A DNA stretch of 56,451 nucleotides from Elusimicrobiota bacterium (GTDB lineage Bacteria > CG03 > SLGR01 > JAFGSA01). The notes under the pieces were generated by a model. It made no database searches. It was not told the origin of the DNA and saw only the letters and a list, made by a program, of their open reading frames with translations. Position numbers and translations under genes: made by a program. How positions within the stretch are numbered: position 1 is the first letter of the stretch; every line of letters starts with the position of its first letter. The stretch is taken from positions 1-56,451 of the forward strand of contig JAFGSA010000007.1 of assembly GCA_016934855.1 (NCBI GenBank). Direction: 5' to 3'. Below are positions 18,058 to 27,167 of this stretch, piece by piece.

Positions 18058-19083
18058 ATGGCGGCGGAAAAAATCAATATAAGCAGATTAAGCGACAGCG
18101 AACTTCTTGAATTCAAGTTCTCGGACCTGGATCTTAAGATAGAAGGCACCTGGATAGAAAAATGCATAAAAAGACTTAACGGCGAACTGTCCATGCGCAA
18201 TATAAGTTTCAAACCGGTCTTTTTCCTGGCGGACGAATGGCTTACGCCGGACGGGGAGCCGGTAGTCGGCATACCTTTCTACCTGGCTTCTCCCAGGCTC
18301 ATGGAACTCGAATCCAGGATAATGAAAGAAGTCGAAGGGGGCACGGAGTATTCATGCATGAGGCTGCTGAGGCACGAGACCGGCCACGCATTGAACTACG
18401 CGTACAAGCTCTACAGGAGAAGGAAATGGAGGGAGCTTTTCGGGCCTTTCTCGGCCGATTATCCGGAAAGATACAAATACCATCCGTACAGCAGGAGTTT
18501 CGTGAAGCATCTGGACGATTATTATGCCCAGTACCACCCGGACGAGGATTTCGCGGAGACTTTTGCAGAATGGCTCAACCCGGAACATGACTGGAGAAAG
18601 AAATACGCGGGCTGGGGAGCCCTGGAAAAACTGGAGTATGTGGACAGGCTCATGAAGGAAATATCCGCCAAACCTCCCAGGAAGAGAAGCGGAAAGAAAT
18701 TCTGGGCTATAAAACAGCTCAAGACCACGCTCAAGACCTATTATAAACGTAAAAAAGACCTCTATTCGGACGTCTATCCGGAATTCCACGACATGGTACT
18801 CATGCGTATATTCAAGGTTGATGATACCAGGGCCGCAAAAAGCGTTCACGAAGTCCTGTCCAGGTACAGGAAAGAAATGGCGGACAACGTGGCTGCTGTT
18901 ACGGGCGAGAAGAAATATATAATAAACGACCTTATTGCGAAGATCATAAACAGGGCCAGGACGCTGAAACTCTCATCTTCGCTCAAGGAGGGCAGGATAA
19001 TACACCTGGTGACGGCTTACATCACGGCGCTTACCATGAACTACTATTACACGGCGACTTTCAAGAAAAAGAAGAGGAAATGA
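18058..19083 (+). CDS. Putative zinc metallopeptidase (HETGH) paired with an ATP-grasp ligase
   Basis: 341 residues. The zincin motif HETGH is at residues 106-110 (LRHETGHALNYAY), and downstream HPDEDFAETFAEWL could supply the third ligand. The N-terminal segment (EWLTPDGEPVVGIPFYLASP) is typical of an uncharacterised bacterial metallopeptidase family that I know beside D-Ala-D-Ala-ligase-like ATP-grasp genes, as here, where the next gene overlaps by ATGA. The partners may modify a peptide or cell-wall-like substrate (inference). No signal peptide is seen, so it is probably cytoplasmic. The transcript may be leaderless. Confidence 0.8.
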   Translation: MAAEKINISRLSDSELLEFKFSDLDLKIEGTWIEKCIKRLNGELSMRNISFKPVFFLADEWLTPDGEPVVGIPFYLASPRLMELESRIMKEVEGGTEYSCMRLLRHETGHALNYAYKLYRRRKWRELFGPFSADYPERYKYHPYSRSFVKHLDDYYAQYHPDEDFAETFAEWLNPEHDWRKKYAGWGALEKLEYVDRLMKEISAKPPRKRSGKKFWAIKQLKTTLKTYYKRKKDLYSDVYPEFHDMVLMRIFKVDDTRAAKSVHEVLSRYRKEMADNVAAVTGEKKYIINDLIAKIINRARTLKLSSSLKEGRIIHLVTAYITALTMNYYYTATFKKKKRK

Positions 19084-20099
19084 AAAAACTCAAGATACTC
19101 GTGGTTTTTGACAGCGCAGGCCCGCCGCCCAAGGACCAGGATTTCGAGGAAGAGTTCAAAAAAGAAGACTGGGCAACAGAAGCCTCGGTGATCAGAACAC
19201 TGAAAAAATCGGGATACGACACGGACATGATAGGTGTCTACGACGACATCAGGACGGTGATAGACCGTATCCAGGAATCAAAACCGGATCTTGTTTTCAA
19301 CCTCACCGAGAATTTTCACGGCATGTCCATATACGAGAAGAACCTTCCCGCTCTTTTCGAGCTGATGCAGGTTCCGTATACGGGCTGCAGTGCGGACGGG
19401 CTGGCCATATGCAAGAACAAGGCCATGAGCAAGAAGATACTCAATTACCACAGGATAAAAGTGCCGGGTTTCCAGGTATTCCCAAGGGATTCGAAAAGAA
19501 AGCCCCGGAAAAGACTAAGGTTCCCCGTTATAGTAAAACCCCTTACGGAAGAAGCTTCGATAGGCATAGCCCAGGGGTCTTTCGTTACGGATGAACAGGG
19601 GCTTATCGACAGGGTGAAATTTATACACGACAGCATGTGTATGCACGCTATAGCGGAAGAATACATAGATGGCAGGGAGCTTTATGTCAGTGTGCTGGGC
19701 AACAGGAGGCTGAAGGTTCTTCCTGCCAGGGAGATGAAGTTCTCCAGGGTGCCCGAAGAAGACCCCAAAATAGCAACTTATAAGGCCAAGTGGGATAAGA
19801 AATACAGGGAAAAATGGGGTATCAGGAACGGGTTTCCCGACAAGCTCCCGCACGGAGTCCAGGAAAAAATATCGAAGATATCCAAGAAAGCATACAGGGC
19901 GCTGAACCTGTCAGGTTATGCCAGGTTCGATATAAGGCTCACAGGCGGAAACGATATATATATAATAGAAGCTAATGCCAACCCGGCACTGGCGCCCAAG
20001 GAGGATTTCGCCATGGCTGCTTCCAAGGCGGGGATATCCTATGAATCGCTTGTGAAGATCATAGCCAACCTTTCCCTGAAGACCGATTACCTGGGATAA
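19080..20099 (+). CDS. ATP-grasp ligase, D-alanine-D-alanine ligase-like
   Basis: 339 residues. The N-terminal pre-ATP-grasp domain contains LVFNLTENFHG, the ATP-grasp core has FPVIVKPLTEEASIGIAQGS and AEEYIDGRELYVSVLG, and the metal-binding end is YARFDIRLTGGNDIYIIEAN followed by ANP. It resembles Ddl, but the unusual charged insertion (TYKAKWDKKYREKWG) and the coupling to a metallopeptidase argue for a different substrate than peptidoglycan precursors. It likely forms an amide bond with ATP hydrolysis in the cytoplasm. Start by ATGA overlap with the peptidase gene. Confidence 0.88.
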   Translation: MKKLKILVVFDSAGPPPKDQDFEEEFKKEDWATEASVIRTLKKSGYDTDMIGVYDDIRTVIDRIQESKPDLVFNLTENFHGMSIYEKNLPALFELMQVPYTGCSADGLAICKNKAMSKKILNYHRIKVPGFQVFPRDSKRKPRKRLRFPVIVKPLTEEASIGIAQGSFVTDEQGLIDRVKFIHDSMCMHAIAEEYIDGRELYVSVLGNRRLKVLPAREMKFSRVPEEDPKIATYKAKWDKKYREKWGIRNGFPDKLPHGVQEKISKISKKAYRALNLSGYARFDIRLTGGNDIYIIEANANPALAPKEDFAMAASKAGISYESLVKIIANLSLKTDYLG

Positions 20100-20116
20100 G
20101 CGAGACCGCCGCCATG

Positions 20117-20146
20117 TTGACTCGTTCCGCGTAATTTTAATATCAT
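20117..20146 (+). promoter_or_regulatory. Promoter for the polysaccharide kinase operon
   Basis: TTGACT (20117-20122), an 18-base spacer and TATCAT (20141-20146) lie 33 bases before the start at 20179. A further TAGTAT occurs at 20151 without a matching -35. Confidence 0.5.
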
Positions 20147-20178
20147 TACTTAGTATATACAGGAGTTAAAAACCGGTC

Positions 20179-22359
20179 TTGAGTAAAAAAATAAAGCTGA
20201 TAATTTTTGCTGCCGCGGGAGCCGCTCTTTCGCTGCCGTTTACCCTGGCCATGAAGCCGGTATTCGAATCTTCTGCCATGCTGGAAGTGAAGATAAGGCA
20301 TCCGGAAAACCTGGCCGCTCTCGGATACGACAGGCTCTCGGATAAACTCTTAGCCACGGAGTCCGAAAAACTCGTGAGCCGGCCCGTTGTCAGGCAGGCA
20401 CTGTTAAAACAGAACATGATATGGGAAGGAATGAATCCTGCGGACGAGGAAAAGGTACTGAGGGCTGTTTCTTCCGGGATACGGGCCGGGAGGATTAAAA
20501 ACGCCAATATCATACGGATAACAGTCGTACATAAAGACCCCGGCATCGCTTCCGGTGTAACTGAAAAACTTATTGATGCGTATATACACCGGGGAGCTCT
20601 CCAGGCCGAAAAAGCGAGGGAAAAAGAGCTCGAGCCGCTTAGGATGAGGGCGGAAAAGATAGAAGCGGCGATAAAAGAGAAAAGCTCCCGGCTGGACCGG
20701 ATGTCATCCCCGGGATCCGGAACCGTCAGTACGCAGAACCTGGAGGAAAAGCTGCTGGATATAGATTCGAAGCTGAAGGAGTTATCCTCGAGATACGGTG
20801 ATCTTCATCCCCAGCTGGTGAGCCTCAGGGAGCAGAAGACCGGCATCTCGAGGCAGATAAGCGAGCTCAACGGCAGGAACAGGCTCATAGAAGAGATAAA
20901 CCGCGGCAGGGCTGAGCTGGAAGAAGTGAATAAGAAAATGGGTTCCCTCGGCTACGGCGACAGTGTGGCGATAGACAGCATTAACGTCATCACCCAGGCC
21001 GGCGCCGCCCGGCGCGTCATCACCGTGAACTTTGCGAGAAATGTGTCTGCCGGAGCGTTAATAGGGTTAATTGCCGGATTTATCGCAGTCAGGAGATCCG
21101 GCGGCGTGGAAATATCCATGAACGACATTGACAAGATAGAAGATTACCTTAAGGTTCCGGTCATAGGCATAATACCCGAGATAAAAAGATACGGGAAAAA
21201 ACCTCAGCCCGCCCTGAAGAAACTGAGGCCTTCGGGAAGCAGGTCCGCCGGGAACCTTTTCGACAGGCTGCTCAATTTTACCTGCACCATAAATACGCCT
21301 GTCTGCGAGGCTTATTACTCGATGTGGATAAACATCAAACATTCCATGAAAAACAGAGGGAAAAAAGTGCATCTTTTCACAAGTCCGGATTTCCGGGAGG
21401 GGAAGACCATAACGGCCGTAAACTATGCTCTTTCAAACGCTATGAGCGGCGGCAGGACTCTCTATATAGAAGCTGATTTCATTAACCCGGCAGCCTCGGG
21501 ACTCTTCGGATTTGATGAAGGTCCGGGGCTTTCGGATATAGTACTTAAAGGTGCGGGCTGGCGGCAGTGCGCCAGAAGGCTGTCCGGGAGCTGGAAGGGA
21601 GGCGGAGCCGGGATAGGTGGATTCGAGAACATGTATGTGATAACCTGCGGAAGCGTGCGAAGCGGCACCGTGAACGCGGTAGACTCACCGGGGTTCGATT
21701 CTTTTCTCAGGGAGGCGAAGCAGGAGTACGACGTGATAGTAATAGATTCGTCTCCGCTGCTCCAGACCGCGGAACCCATAATACTGGCTTCGAAAGCAGA
21801 TGATGTAATCCTCGTTTATAAACCCGGTATTTCCACGAGGGGAGTCCTTAAGAGGGTTATGACTCAGCTGGAGCAGGCGTCCGCGGATGTTCTGGGTATA
21901 GTGCTTAACGATATCCGCGTATCGGAAGTGTATTCCAGGTTCGTTTTCACTAAGACTTCCGTACCCGAGAAGGAAAAGGCAATAAAAAAGGTCCTGGTAA
22001 TAGACAACCATAAGGACCTGTCAAACACCGTGACCAGGCTTTTCCTGAAAAAGTCGAAATATAAATATATGATCAGAAGCGTTACCGGCAGGGATGATAT
22101 AACGTCGGTGATATCCTCCTTCAGCCCGGATCTCATAGTGATAGACGTGAATTACTCCGGACGGGACACTTATCATATATGCAAATACGTGAGGAGCCAT
22201 CCCGAGCTTAAGAAGATAAAGATCGTGGCGCTCTGGGGAACGAGAGACATTAAGACCCGGCTGCTGACATGCGGTGTCGATGAATGTCTTGCAAAACCGC
22301 TGGACGACGAGGAGTTTTTCAAATGCATAAACGGGCCGGAAAAAAGCAAACAGGCGTAG
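20179..22359 (+). CDS. Wzz/BY-kinase-like polysaccharide co-polymerase fused to a receiver domain
   Basis: 726 residues from a TTG start (AGGAG lies 13 bases upstream). A Wzz-type chain with an N-terminal transmembrane helix and periplasmic coiled coil (about 120-290) and a second helix near 290 is followed by a bacterial tyrosine-kinase-like P-loop domain: DFREGKTITAVNYA (about 405-418), Walker A' LYIEADFINPA and Walker B VIVIDSSPL. No C-terminal tyrosine cluster is present. From about residue 602 comes a receiver-like domain (KKVLVIDN, candidate Asp656 in LIVIDVNYSG, Lys in CLAKPLDD). It should control chain length of an exported polysaccharide; the receiver implies phosphorelay or pseudo-receiver control. 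Confidence 0.88.
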   Translation: MSKKIKLIIFAAAGAALSLPFTLAMKPVFESSAMLEVKIRHPENLAALGYDRLSDKLLATESEKLVSRPVVRQALLKQNMIWEGMNPADEEKVLRAVSSGIRAGRIKNANIIRITVVHKDPGIASGVTEKLIDAYIHRGALQAEKAREKELEPLRMRAEKIEAAIKEKSSRLDRMSSPGSGTVSTQNLEEKLLDIDSKLKELSSRYGDLHPQLVSLREQKTGISRQISELNGRNRLIEEINRGRAELEEVNKKMGSLGYGDSVAIDSINVITQAGAARRVITVNFARNVSAGALIGLIAGFIAVRRSGGVEISMNDIDKIEDYLKVPVIGIIPEIKRYGKKPQPALKKLRPSGSRSAGNLFDRLLNFTCTINTPVCEAYYSMWINIKHSMKNRGKKVHLFTSPDFREGKTITAVNYALSNAMSGGRTLYIEADFINPAASGLFGFDEGPGLSDIVLKGAGWRQCARRLSGSWKGGGAGIGGFENMYVITCGSVRSGTVNAVDSPGFDSFLREAKQEYDVIVIDSSPLLQTAEPIILASKADDVILVYKPGISTRGVLKRVMTQLEQASADVLGIVLNDIRVSEVYSRFVFTKTSVPEKEKAIKKVLVIDNHKDLSNTVTRLFLKKSKYKYMIRSVTGRDDITSVISSFSPDLIVIDVNYSGRDTYHICKYVRSHPELKKIKIVALWGTRDIKTRLLTCGVDECLAKPLDDEEFFKCINGPEKSKQA

Positions 22360-22378
22360 AAAGATGGAGTATACAGGC

Positions 22379-23179
22379 ATGAACGCTTTCGGAAGGAACC
22401 TGGCCGCGGTCCTGATGGCGGCCGCGCTGTTCGGATGCGCGTCTACCGGGAAGCAGAGCCGCATCGGCGGCGACGGTATAGATCCCGGCGCCGGCAAACG
22501 CCTTGAGACCGCCATAAGGTATTACAGGCAGGGGGATCATGTCAAATCGGCAAGAGAGTTCGATAAATTTTTTGCGGAGATGAACATAAACGCGAGAGTA
22601 GAATTCACGGATATCATCGAAGAGGAAGAATACAAGGAACAGATAGTCAAGGAATATATAGACAGGATAGAGCCCCGCCTGATAAGCAGGGAACAGAGCA
22701 TCCAGTCGCTTTTTACCCAGGGGATGACCCTCTATGAGGCAGGTCAGTACAAGAGCGCAATAGAATTCTTCGTCAAGGTGATGGTGCTGGATTACAGGCA
22801 CAGCGAGGCCATGAAGTACATCAACCTGTCCAACATGAAGCTCACCGAGATGGAACGTGAGGAGAACAGGAAAAAAGTCGGCGAGTATTATGACAAGGCG
22901 ATGGAATATTATAACGGCAAGGACCTCGAGCACGCTGCCGTTGAACTGAGAAAAGTGCTCAAGCTGGACCCGAAGCATGCCGAAGCAAAACGGTATTACG
23001 ACGAGATAAGCGCGGTGCTTCTGGAGAAGGCGAAAATACTCTACGAGGACGGACTGGACCTGTACAGCGCCGGGGATGTCTCCAGTGCCGTGGAAATGTG
23101 GGAAAAAGCGCTTAGACTGGCCCCCGATTTCAAGAAAGCCCAGAAAGCCCTGGAGAGGGCAAAGACGAAGCTGGACTGA
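22379..23179 (+). CDS. TPR lipoprotein
   Basis: 266 residues from the ATG at 22379, chosen because GGAG lies 9 bases upstream; an ATG at 22364 is in frame. A lipoprotein signal (LAAVLMAAALFGC, lipobox Cys about residue 20) precedes tetratricopeptide repeats, with the last two clearest (YDKAMEYYNGKDLEHAAVEL, LYSAGDVSSAVEMWEKAL). These C-terminal repeats are closely related to those of the PorV-TPR protein at 5048. Its stop overlaps the start of the hybrid kinase (TGATG), so it is co-translated and may be the periplasmic partner of that sensor (inference). Confidence 0.85.
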   Translation: MNAFGRNLAAVLMAAALFGCASTGKQSRIGGDGIDPGAGKRLETAIRYYRQGDHVKSAREFDKFFAEMNINARVEFTDIIEEEEYKEQIVKEYIDRIEPRLISREQSIQSLFTQGMTLYEAGQYKSAIEFFVKVMVLDYRHSEAMKYINLSNMKLTEMEREENRKKVGEYYDKAMEYYNGKDLEHAAVELRKVLKLDPKHAEAKRYYDEISAVLLEKAKILYEDGLDLYSAGDVSSAVEMWEKALRLAPDFKKAQKALERAKTKLD

Positions 23180-24975
23180 TGAAACTGAAGCAGCAGTTCG
23201 GGCTCATAGCCACTCTTCTCATAATAATAGTCATAGCCGGTATAAGTACGGCATTCTTCGTATATGAGAAGAAGCTCCTCATAAGACAGATGAAGGAGAA
23301 CGAGATGAACATATTCGAGAGCTTCGTGGAGATGTCGAACGAGGCGCTTATCCTTCATGACGAGCTGCTTCTCCTTAACTATATAAACCTGATAAAGAAG
23401 ATAAACAGCAATGTGGTATACATGCTCTTCATGAACAATGACGGATATGTCCTGTCCGCCCCCCATCAGCTTGCGGATTATGTGCCCGTAAACGGCATCC
23501 AGAAGAGGGAGGCATCGCTGTATTACACTTCCTCGGGGAAAGAGATATTCGATATGGCCGAGCCTGTGACCGTAAACAGCGAAAGGCTGGGCGTGGCGCG
23601 TATAGGTTTTTCCCAGGATATACTCAAGGCGGAAGTCGAAAAATCGCTGAGGAAGACCGGCAAGAGGATATTGATCATCGCGGTTCTGACCCTTGTGCTG
23701 GGAATAATCGGGGCGATACTTCTGGCAAACAGCATGACAAGGCCGATAAACAAGGTCATAGCGGGAGCGAAATCGATAGGCGAGGGGAACCTGGAGCATA
23801 AGATAGACATAAAGAGCAGGAGCGAACTGGGGGATATGGCTCAGGAATTCAACAGGATGGCTCTGAAACTCAAGGAGCTTGACGATATGAAGGACCATTT
23901 TATATCAAGCGTATCTCACGAACTGAAATCGCCTTTGTACCATATTAAAGGCCATATAGATCTTTTCCTGATGGAAAACAAGAATAAGATATCGGGTGAG
24001 GCTATACAGCAGTTCAACGTGATAAAAAACAACATAAAGAGGCTGTCTAATTTTATCAGCGACATACTGGATATGGCGATGATCAAGAGCCGCCGGATGA
24101 TGATAAACAGGAAAGAGTGCGATATATCAGGGATAACCGAAGAGACGTTGTCATTTTACAGGACAAGCGCGGAGGAAAAAGGCATCCGCCTGGAAGCGGA
24201 CATACCAAAGGACCTGTCTCGCGCGTACTGCGATACAGAGAAGATAGCCCAGGTGCTGCATAACCTGCTGGGGAACGCTTTCAAGTTCACGCCCAAGGGC
24301 GGGGTGATAGGCATAGCTGCTTCGGAAAAACAGGATAAGATAGAAGTGTGCGTCTATGATACCGGGGTGGGAATACCCGAATCCGGTCTCAGTACGATAT
24401 TCGAAAAATTCAGCCAGGTCAAGGAGAACCTGGACAAGGTGGATAACGTGAAAGGGACGGGCCTGGGGCTGGCTATCGTAAAGGGTATCATAGAGGCCCA
24501 TGACGAAGAGATCAGGGTAGAGAGCGAGCTCGACAAGGGAAGCAGGTTCATATTCACCCTCGCTAAAATGGATAAGGCTGCGGTCGCCGGGCTTGCGGGG
24601 CCGGGCGTAACCGCGGGCAGCAAAGTTCTGCTGATCGACGACGATGAAAAGACGCTGGAGATGGTGAGCGGCTTTTTGTCCAGGGAGGGATACCTGGTAA
24701 GGTATTCCGTCGAAGGTACGAAAGCAGTGAGACTCGCCGAGGATTTCGGGCCCGATATAATCATAGTGGATCTGATGATGCCCCATATGGACGGTTTCGA
24801 AGTCATAAAGAAACTGAAAGAAAATGAAAAAACTAGAAATATTCCCGTTATTGTGCTATCATCTTCAATAGACGGTAAAAACAGGAAAAAATGCATGGCC
24901 CTGGGCGCAAGCGACTGTCTGGAAAAGTCCTCTTTCGAGGGCATAAAAGATATGATCGAGAGGCATATAAACTGA
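23179..24975 (+). CDS. Hybrid sensor histidine kinase with C-terminal receiver
   Basis: 598 residues: transmembrane helix at about 8-30, extracytoplasmic sensor, second helix at about 158-180, HAMP, HisKA with His247 (VSHELKSP), HATPase_c (NLLGNAFKFTP, DTGVGIP, GTGLGLAIV) and, from about residue 475, a receiver with acceptor Asp531 (IIIVDLMMPHMDG). It can pass phosphate internally and then to another protein, plausibly the diguanylate cyclase gene 9 bases downstream or the receiver on the polysaccharide kinase. It is a paralogue of the kinase at 7175, differing mainly by the added receiver. Confidence 0.93.
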   Translation: MKLKQQFGLIATLLIIIVIAGISTAFFVYEKKLLIRQMKENEMNIFESFVEMSNEALILHDELLLLNYINLIKKINSNVVYMLFMNNDGYVLSAPHQLADYVPVNGIQKREASLYYTSSGKEIFDMAEPVTVNSERLGVARIGFSQDILKAEVEKSLRKTGKRILIIAVLTLVLGIIGAILLANSMTRPINKVIAGAKSIGEGNLEHKIDIKSRSELGDMAQEFNRMALKLKELDDMKDHFISSVSHELKSPLYHIKGHIDLFLMENKNKISGEAIQQFNVIKNNIKRLSNFISDILDMAMIKSRRMMINRKECDISGITEETLSFYRTSAEEKGIRLEADIPKDLSRAYCDTEKIAQVLHNLLGNAFKFTPKGGVIGIAASEKQDKIEVCVYDTGVGIPESGLSTIFEKFSQVKENLDKVDNVKGTGLGLAIVKGIIEAHDEEIRVESELDKGSRFIFTLAKMDKAAVAGLAGPGVTAGSKVLLIDDDEKTLEMVSGFLSREGYLVRYSVEGTKAVRLAEDFGPDIIIVDLMMPHMDGFEVIKKLKENEKTRNIPVIVLSSSIDGKNRKKCMALGASDCLEKSSFEGIKDMIERHIN

Positions 24976-24984
24976 CGCAAAGAT

Positions 24985-25890
24985 ATGGATAATAAAACGA
25001 GGATACTCATAGTAGACGACGAGAAAGAGAGCCGCGACATAATCAGGGGAGTCCTGAAACAGGCCCTGTATGAGGTCGAGGAAGCGACAAACGGCGAAGA
25101 AGCCCTCGAACTGATGAGAAAGGACCCCCCGGATCTGGTGGTGCTGGACGTCAGGATGCCGAAAATGGACGGTTACCAGGTCTGTTACGAGATAAGAAAT
25201 GATATAACGATAATGAATATACCGGTAATAATGCTCACTGTAATGGGGAGCACTGTGGACAAGATAACCGGACTGCATCTCGGCATAGACGACTACGTGA
25301 CAAAACCCTTCGATCCGGAAGAGTTCCTGGTGCGCATAGAGGCAATATTGAAGAAGAAGAAATTTTACGAGAGTATATCGATGACCGACGGTCTTACCGG
25401 GTTATATAACATACATTTTTTCAAAAAACAGCTGGACCTGATGTTCAAGATGGCAAAAAGGACAGGCCAGGAATTCAGCCTCGCGGTCCTGGATGTCAAC
25501 GATTTCAAGGAGATAAACGATGTTCACGGACATGCCGTGGGAGACTATGTCCTTAAATCGGTTGCCGACGCACTTAAGGAAGAACTCAGGAAATCCGATA
25601 TCATAACCAGGTATGGCGGAGACGAATTCACTATAATACTGCCGAAGCTCAACGGCGAACAGGCCGAACATGTCATAAGAAAGATCCAGAAGAAGATAAA
25701 GAGCAGGGAGTTCATATCGCCCAAGTCGGAAAAGAAATTCAAGGTAACCATCAGCGCCGGCGCTGCCACCTGGAAACAGGAACTAGAAAGCCCTGCGGAG
25801 CTTTTTGAAGAAGCGGACGAACGGATGTACGAAGACAAGAATTCCGGTAAGAAGGACAAGGGCGAGCATAAAAAGGGCAGGGACGAATAG
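24985..25890 (+). CDS. Response regulator with diguanylate cyclase (REC-GGDEF)
   Basis: 301 residues. An N-terminal receiver (LIVDDEKESR, VVLDVRMPKMDG, Lys in VTKPFDP) is followed by a GGDEF domain from about 130 (SMTDGLTGLYN, active site GGDEF at 211-215). With the intact signature it should make cyclic di-GMP from GTP when phosphorylated. There is no RxxD motif ahead of GGDEF in the usual position, so product inhibition may be absent. The C-terminal 20 residues are Lys/Glu-rich. It is the last gene of the polysaccharide-kinase/TPR/hybrid-kinase block, linking surface polymer control with c-di-GMP (inference). Confidence 0.93.
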   Translation: MDNKTRILIVDDEKESRDIIRGVLKQALYEVEEATNGEEALELMRKDPPDLVVLDVRMPKMDGYQVCYEIRNDITIMNIPVIMLTVMGSTVDKITGLHLGIDDYVTKPFDPEEFLVRIEAILKKKKFYESISMTDGLTGLYNIHFFKKQLDLMFKMAKRTGQEFSLAVLDVNDFKEINDVHGHAVGDYVLKSVADALKEELRKSDIITRYGGDEFTIILPKLNGEQAEHVIRKIQKKIKSREFISPKSEKKFKVTISAGAATWKQELESPAELFEEADERMYEDKNSGKKDKGEHKKGRDE

Positions 25891-26061
25891 AGCCCCCCAT
25901 CTGTACACGCACCGGCCGGTAGAAAGGACGACTATGCTGCCAGGTCAAGGGGGAGGCGGCCAGCGTATTCTTCGCCTCATCATATTCATATATCACCCGT
26001 GTATCTTTGCAGGCATGCATATGGAACCCGCCTAGAGCGGCTGACAGCCGGTCAAAAGGTG

Positions 26062-26090
26062 GGGTTGGCCCCAGGGGGTAGGGCCAACCC
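26062..26090. terminator. Long GC hairpin between convergent genes
   Basis: A perfect 10-bp stem (GGGTTGGCCC / GGGCCAACCC) around a 9-base G-rich loop lies between the diguanylate cyclase and hsp20 stops. There is no T tract on either strand, so it may be a bidirectional transcript-end stabiliser rather than a classical terminator. The rest of 25891-26109 shows nothing recognisable. Confidence 0.5.
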
Positions 26091-26109
26091 GCTTTGGAGG
26101 CATAAGGTC

Positions 26110-26553
26110 TTATTCTTCTTTTATATAGACGCTTTCCGGCTTTTTCCCGGGTTCCTTATATATTTTTACCGTCAGGAGCCCGTTTTTGTACGAGGCGCTC
26201 GTTCTCCCGGATTCCATGCGGTACGGGAGCGGTATAATCCTGTAGAAGCTGCCGTGGCTTCGTTCAGTATAGTAAGCATCTTGCCGGGGCCGGACATCCA
26301 CGGTTCCCTGGACGGTAAGGAGATCGCCTTCCAGTGATATCTTTATATCCTTCCTGTCCATTCCCGGAAGCTCAACCCTGACTCTCACCATATCGTCGAA
26401 CTCGTATATATCTATGGCCGGCATCCTGACGCCTTCAGAAAGTAATCCGCCCGAATATCTTGACGACAGCAGCCTGCTTATAAAGCCTTCCAGAATATCA
26501 GAAAGATCCATGTCCGCCTTGTTGTGCCTGTATATATTCGACCCGTCGCGCAT
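26110..26553 (-). CDS. Small heat-shock protein, Hsp20/alpha-crystallin family
   Basis: 147 residues from the ATG at 26553, which has GAGGAG upstream; the frame extends further but without such a site. The alpha-crystallin domain runs from about residue 45 (MPAIDIYEFDDMVRVRVELP) to the end (ASYKNGLLTVKIYKEP, the A-x-x-x-n-G-v-L motif). It is an ATP-independent holdase that binds unfolding proteins in the cytoplasm. It is a single gene on the minus strand between two plus-strand blocks. No CIRCE or other heat-shock operator was recognised upstream. Confidence 0.93.
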   Translation of the reverse strand: MRDGSNIYRHNKADMDLSDILEGFISRLLSSRYSGGLLSEGVRMPAIDIYEFDDMVRVRVELPGMDRKDIKISLEGDLLTVQGTVDVRPRQDAYYTERSHGSFYRIIPLPYRMESGRTSASYKNGLLTVKIYKEPGKKPESVYIKEE

Positions 26554-26687
26554 TGCAGTCTCCTCTTTAATATCGTACTTTCCTTTTATATAATAGATGC
26601 GTAAGCTGAATAAAGGATTCATGCGGGGATTTTGTAATATATAGGATGATAATATGGAATTTCGGCATTACAGGAAGGAAGGCCGGT

Positions 26688-27167
26688 ATGCATGCGTTTT
26701 TGGATAAAAACAGGGTATCAGCCGTCACGGCGGCAGCGGTGATCCTGGCTGCGCTGGGGCTGTATAACTATATTTTTACCGGGATATATTCCGTAAATAT
26801 AGTAAAATGCCTGAGGGACCCCGAAAAATATGACAAAACGCTGGTCGAGGTGGGGCAGGATGCGAGGGTTTTGGACACGGGGGAAGACGGGTTTATAATA
26901 CGTCATATGAACACTAAGATAAAGGCTTTTTACCCGAAGACCGGTAGCGGCATGAAAGCGGAAAAAGCCGCCCGCGGCAGTTACGTAAGCGTTCTGGCGG
27001 TCTTTTACAAAGAAGGATACCTTGAAATAGAGAGGTTCCATATACATAAGCACAGGAAGTATAAGATATTCATATCTCTTGCGGTGGCTGTCGCTTTTAC
27101 GGTGTTCTTCTTCTGCTTTTACAGGTTTGACGCGGCAAAATGCGTTTTCAGGGAAAGAAATGCCTGA
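26688..27167 (+). CDS. Two-helix membrane protein with OB-fold-like domain
   Basis: 159 residues from the ATG at 26688, preferred for AGGAAGG upstream over the ATG at 26646. One helix near the N-terminus (VTAAAVILAALGLYNYIF) and one near the end (IFISLAVAVAFTVFFFCFY) flank about 85 residues that read like a small OB fold (DPEKYDKTLVEVGQDARVL, then ARGSYVSVLAVFYKEGYLEI), similar to nucleic-acid-binding or CcmE-like folds. Function unknown. It overlaps the next gene by 8 bases, so the two form one translational unit with the Ste24-like peptidase beyond. Confidence 0.6.
   Translation: MHAFLDKNRVSAVTAAAVILAALGLYNYIFTGIYSVNIVKCLRDPEKYDKTLVEVGQDARVLDTGEDGFIIRHMNTKIKAFYPKTGSGMKAEKAARGSYVSVLAVFYKEGYLEIERFHIHKHRKYKIFISLAVAVAFTVFFFCFYRFDAAKCVFRERNA

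Noticed and set aside
25891..26109. Possible small gene in the gap before hsp20
   Set aside because: Only short frames without ribosome sites; the only clear structure is the hairpin at 26062-26090.
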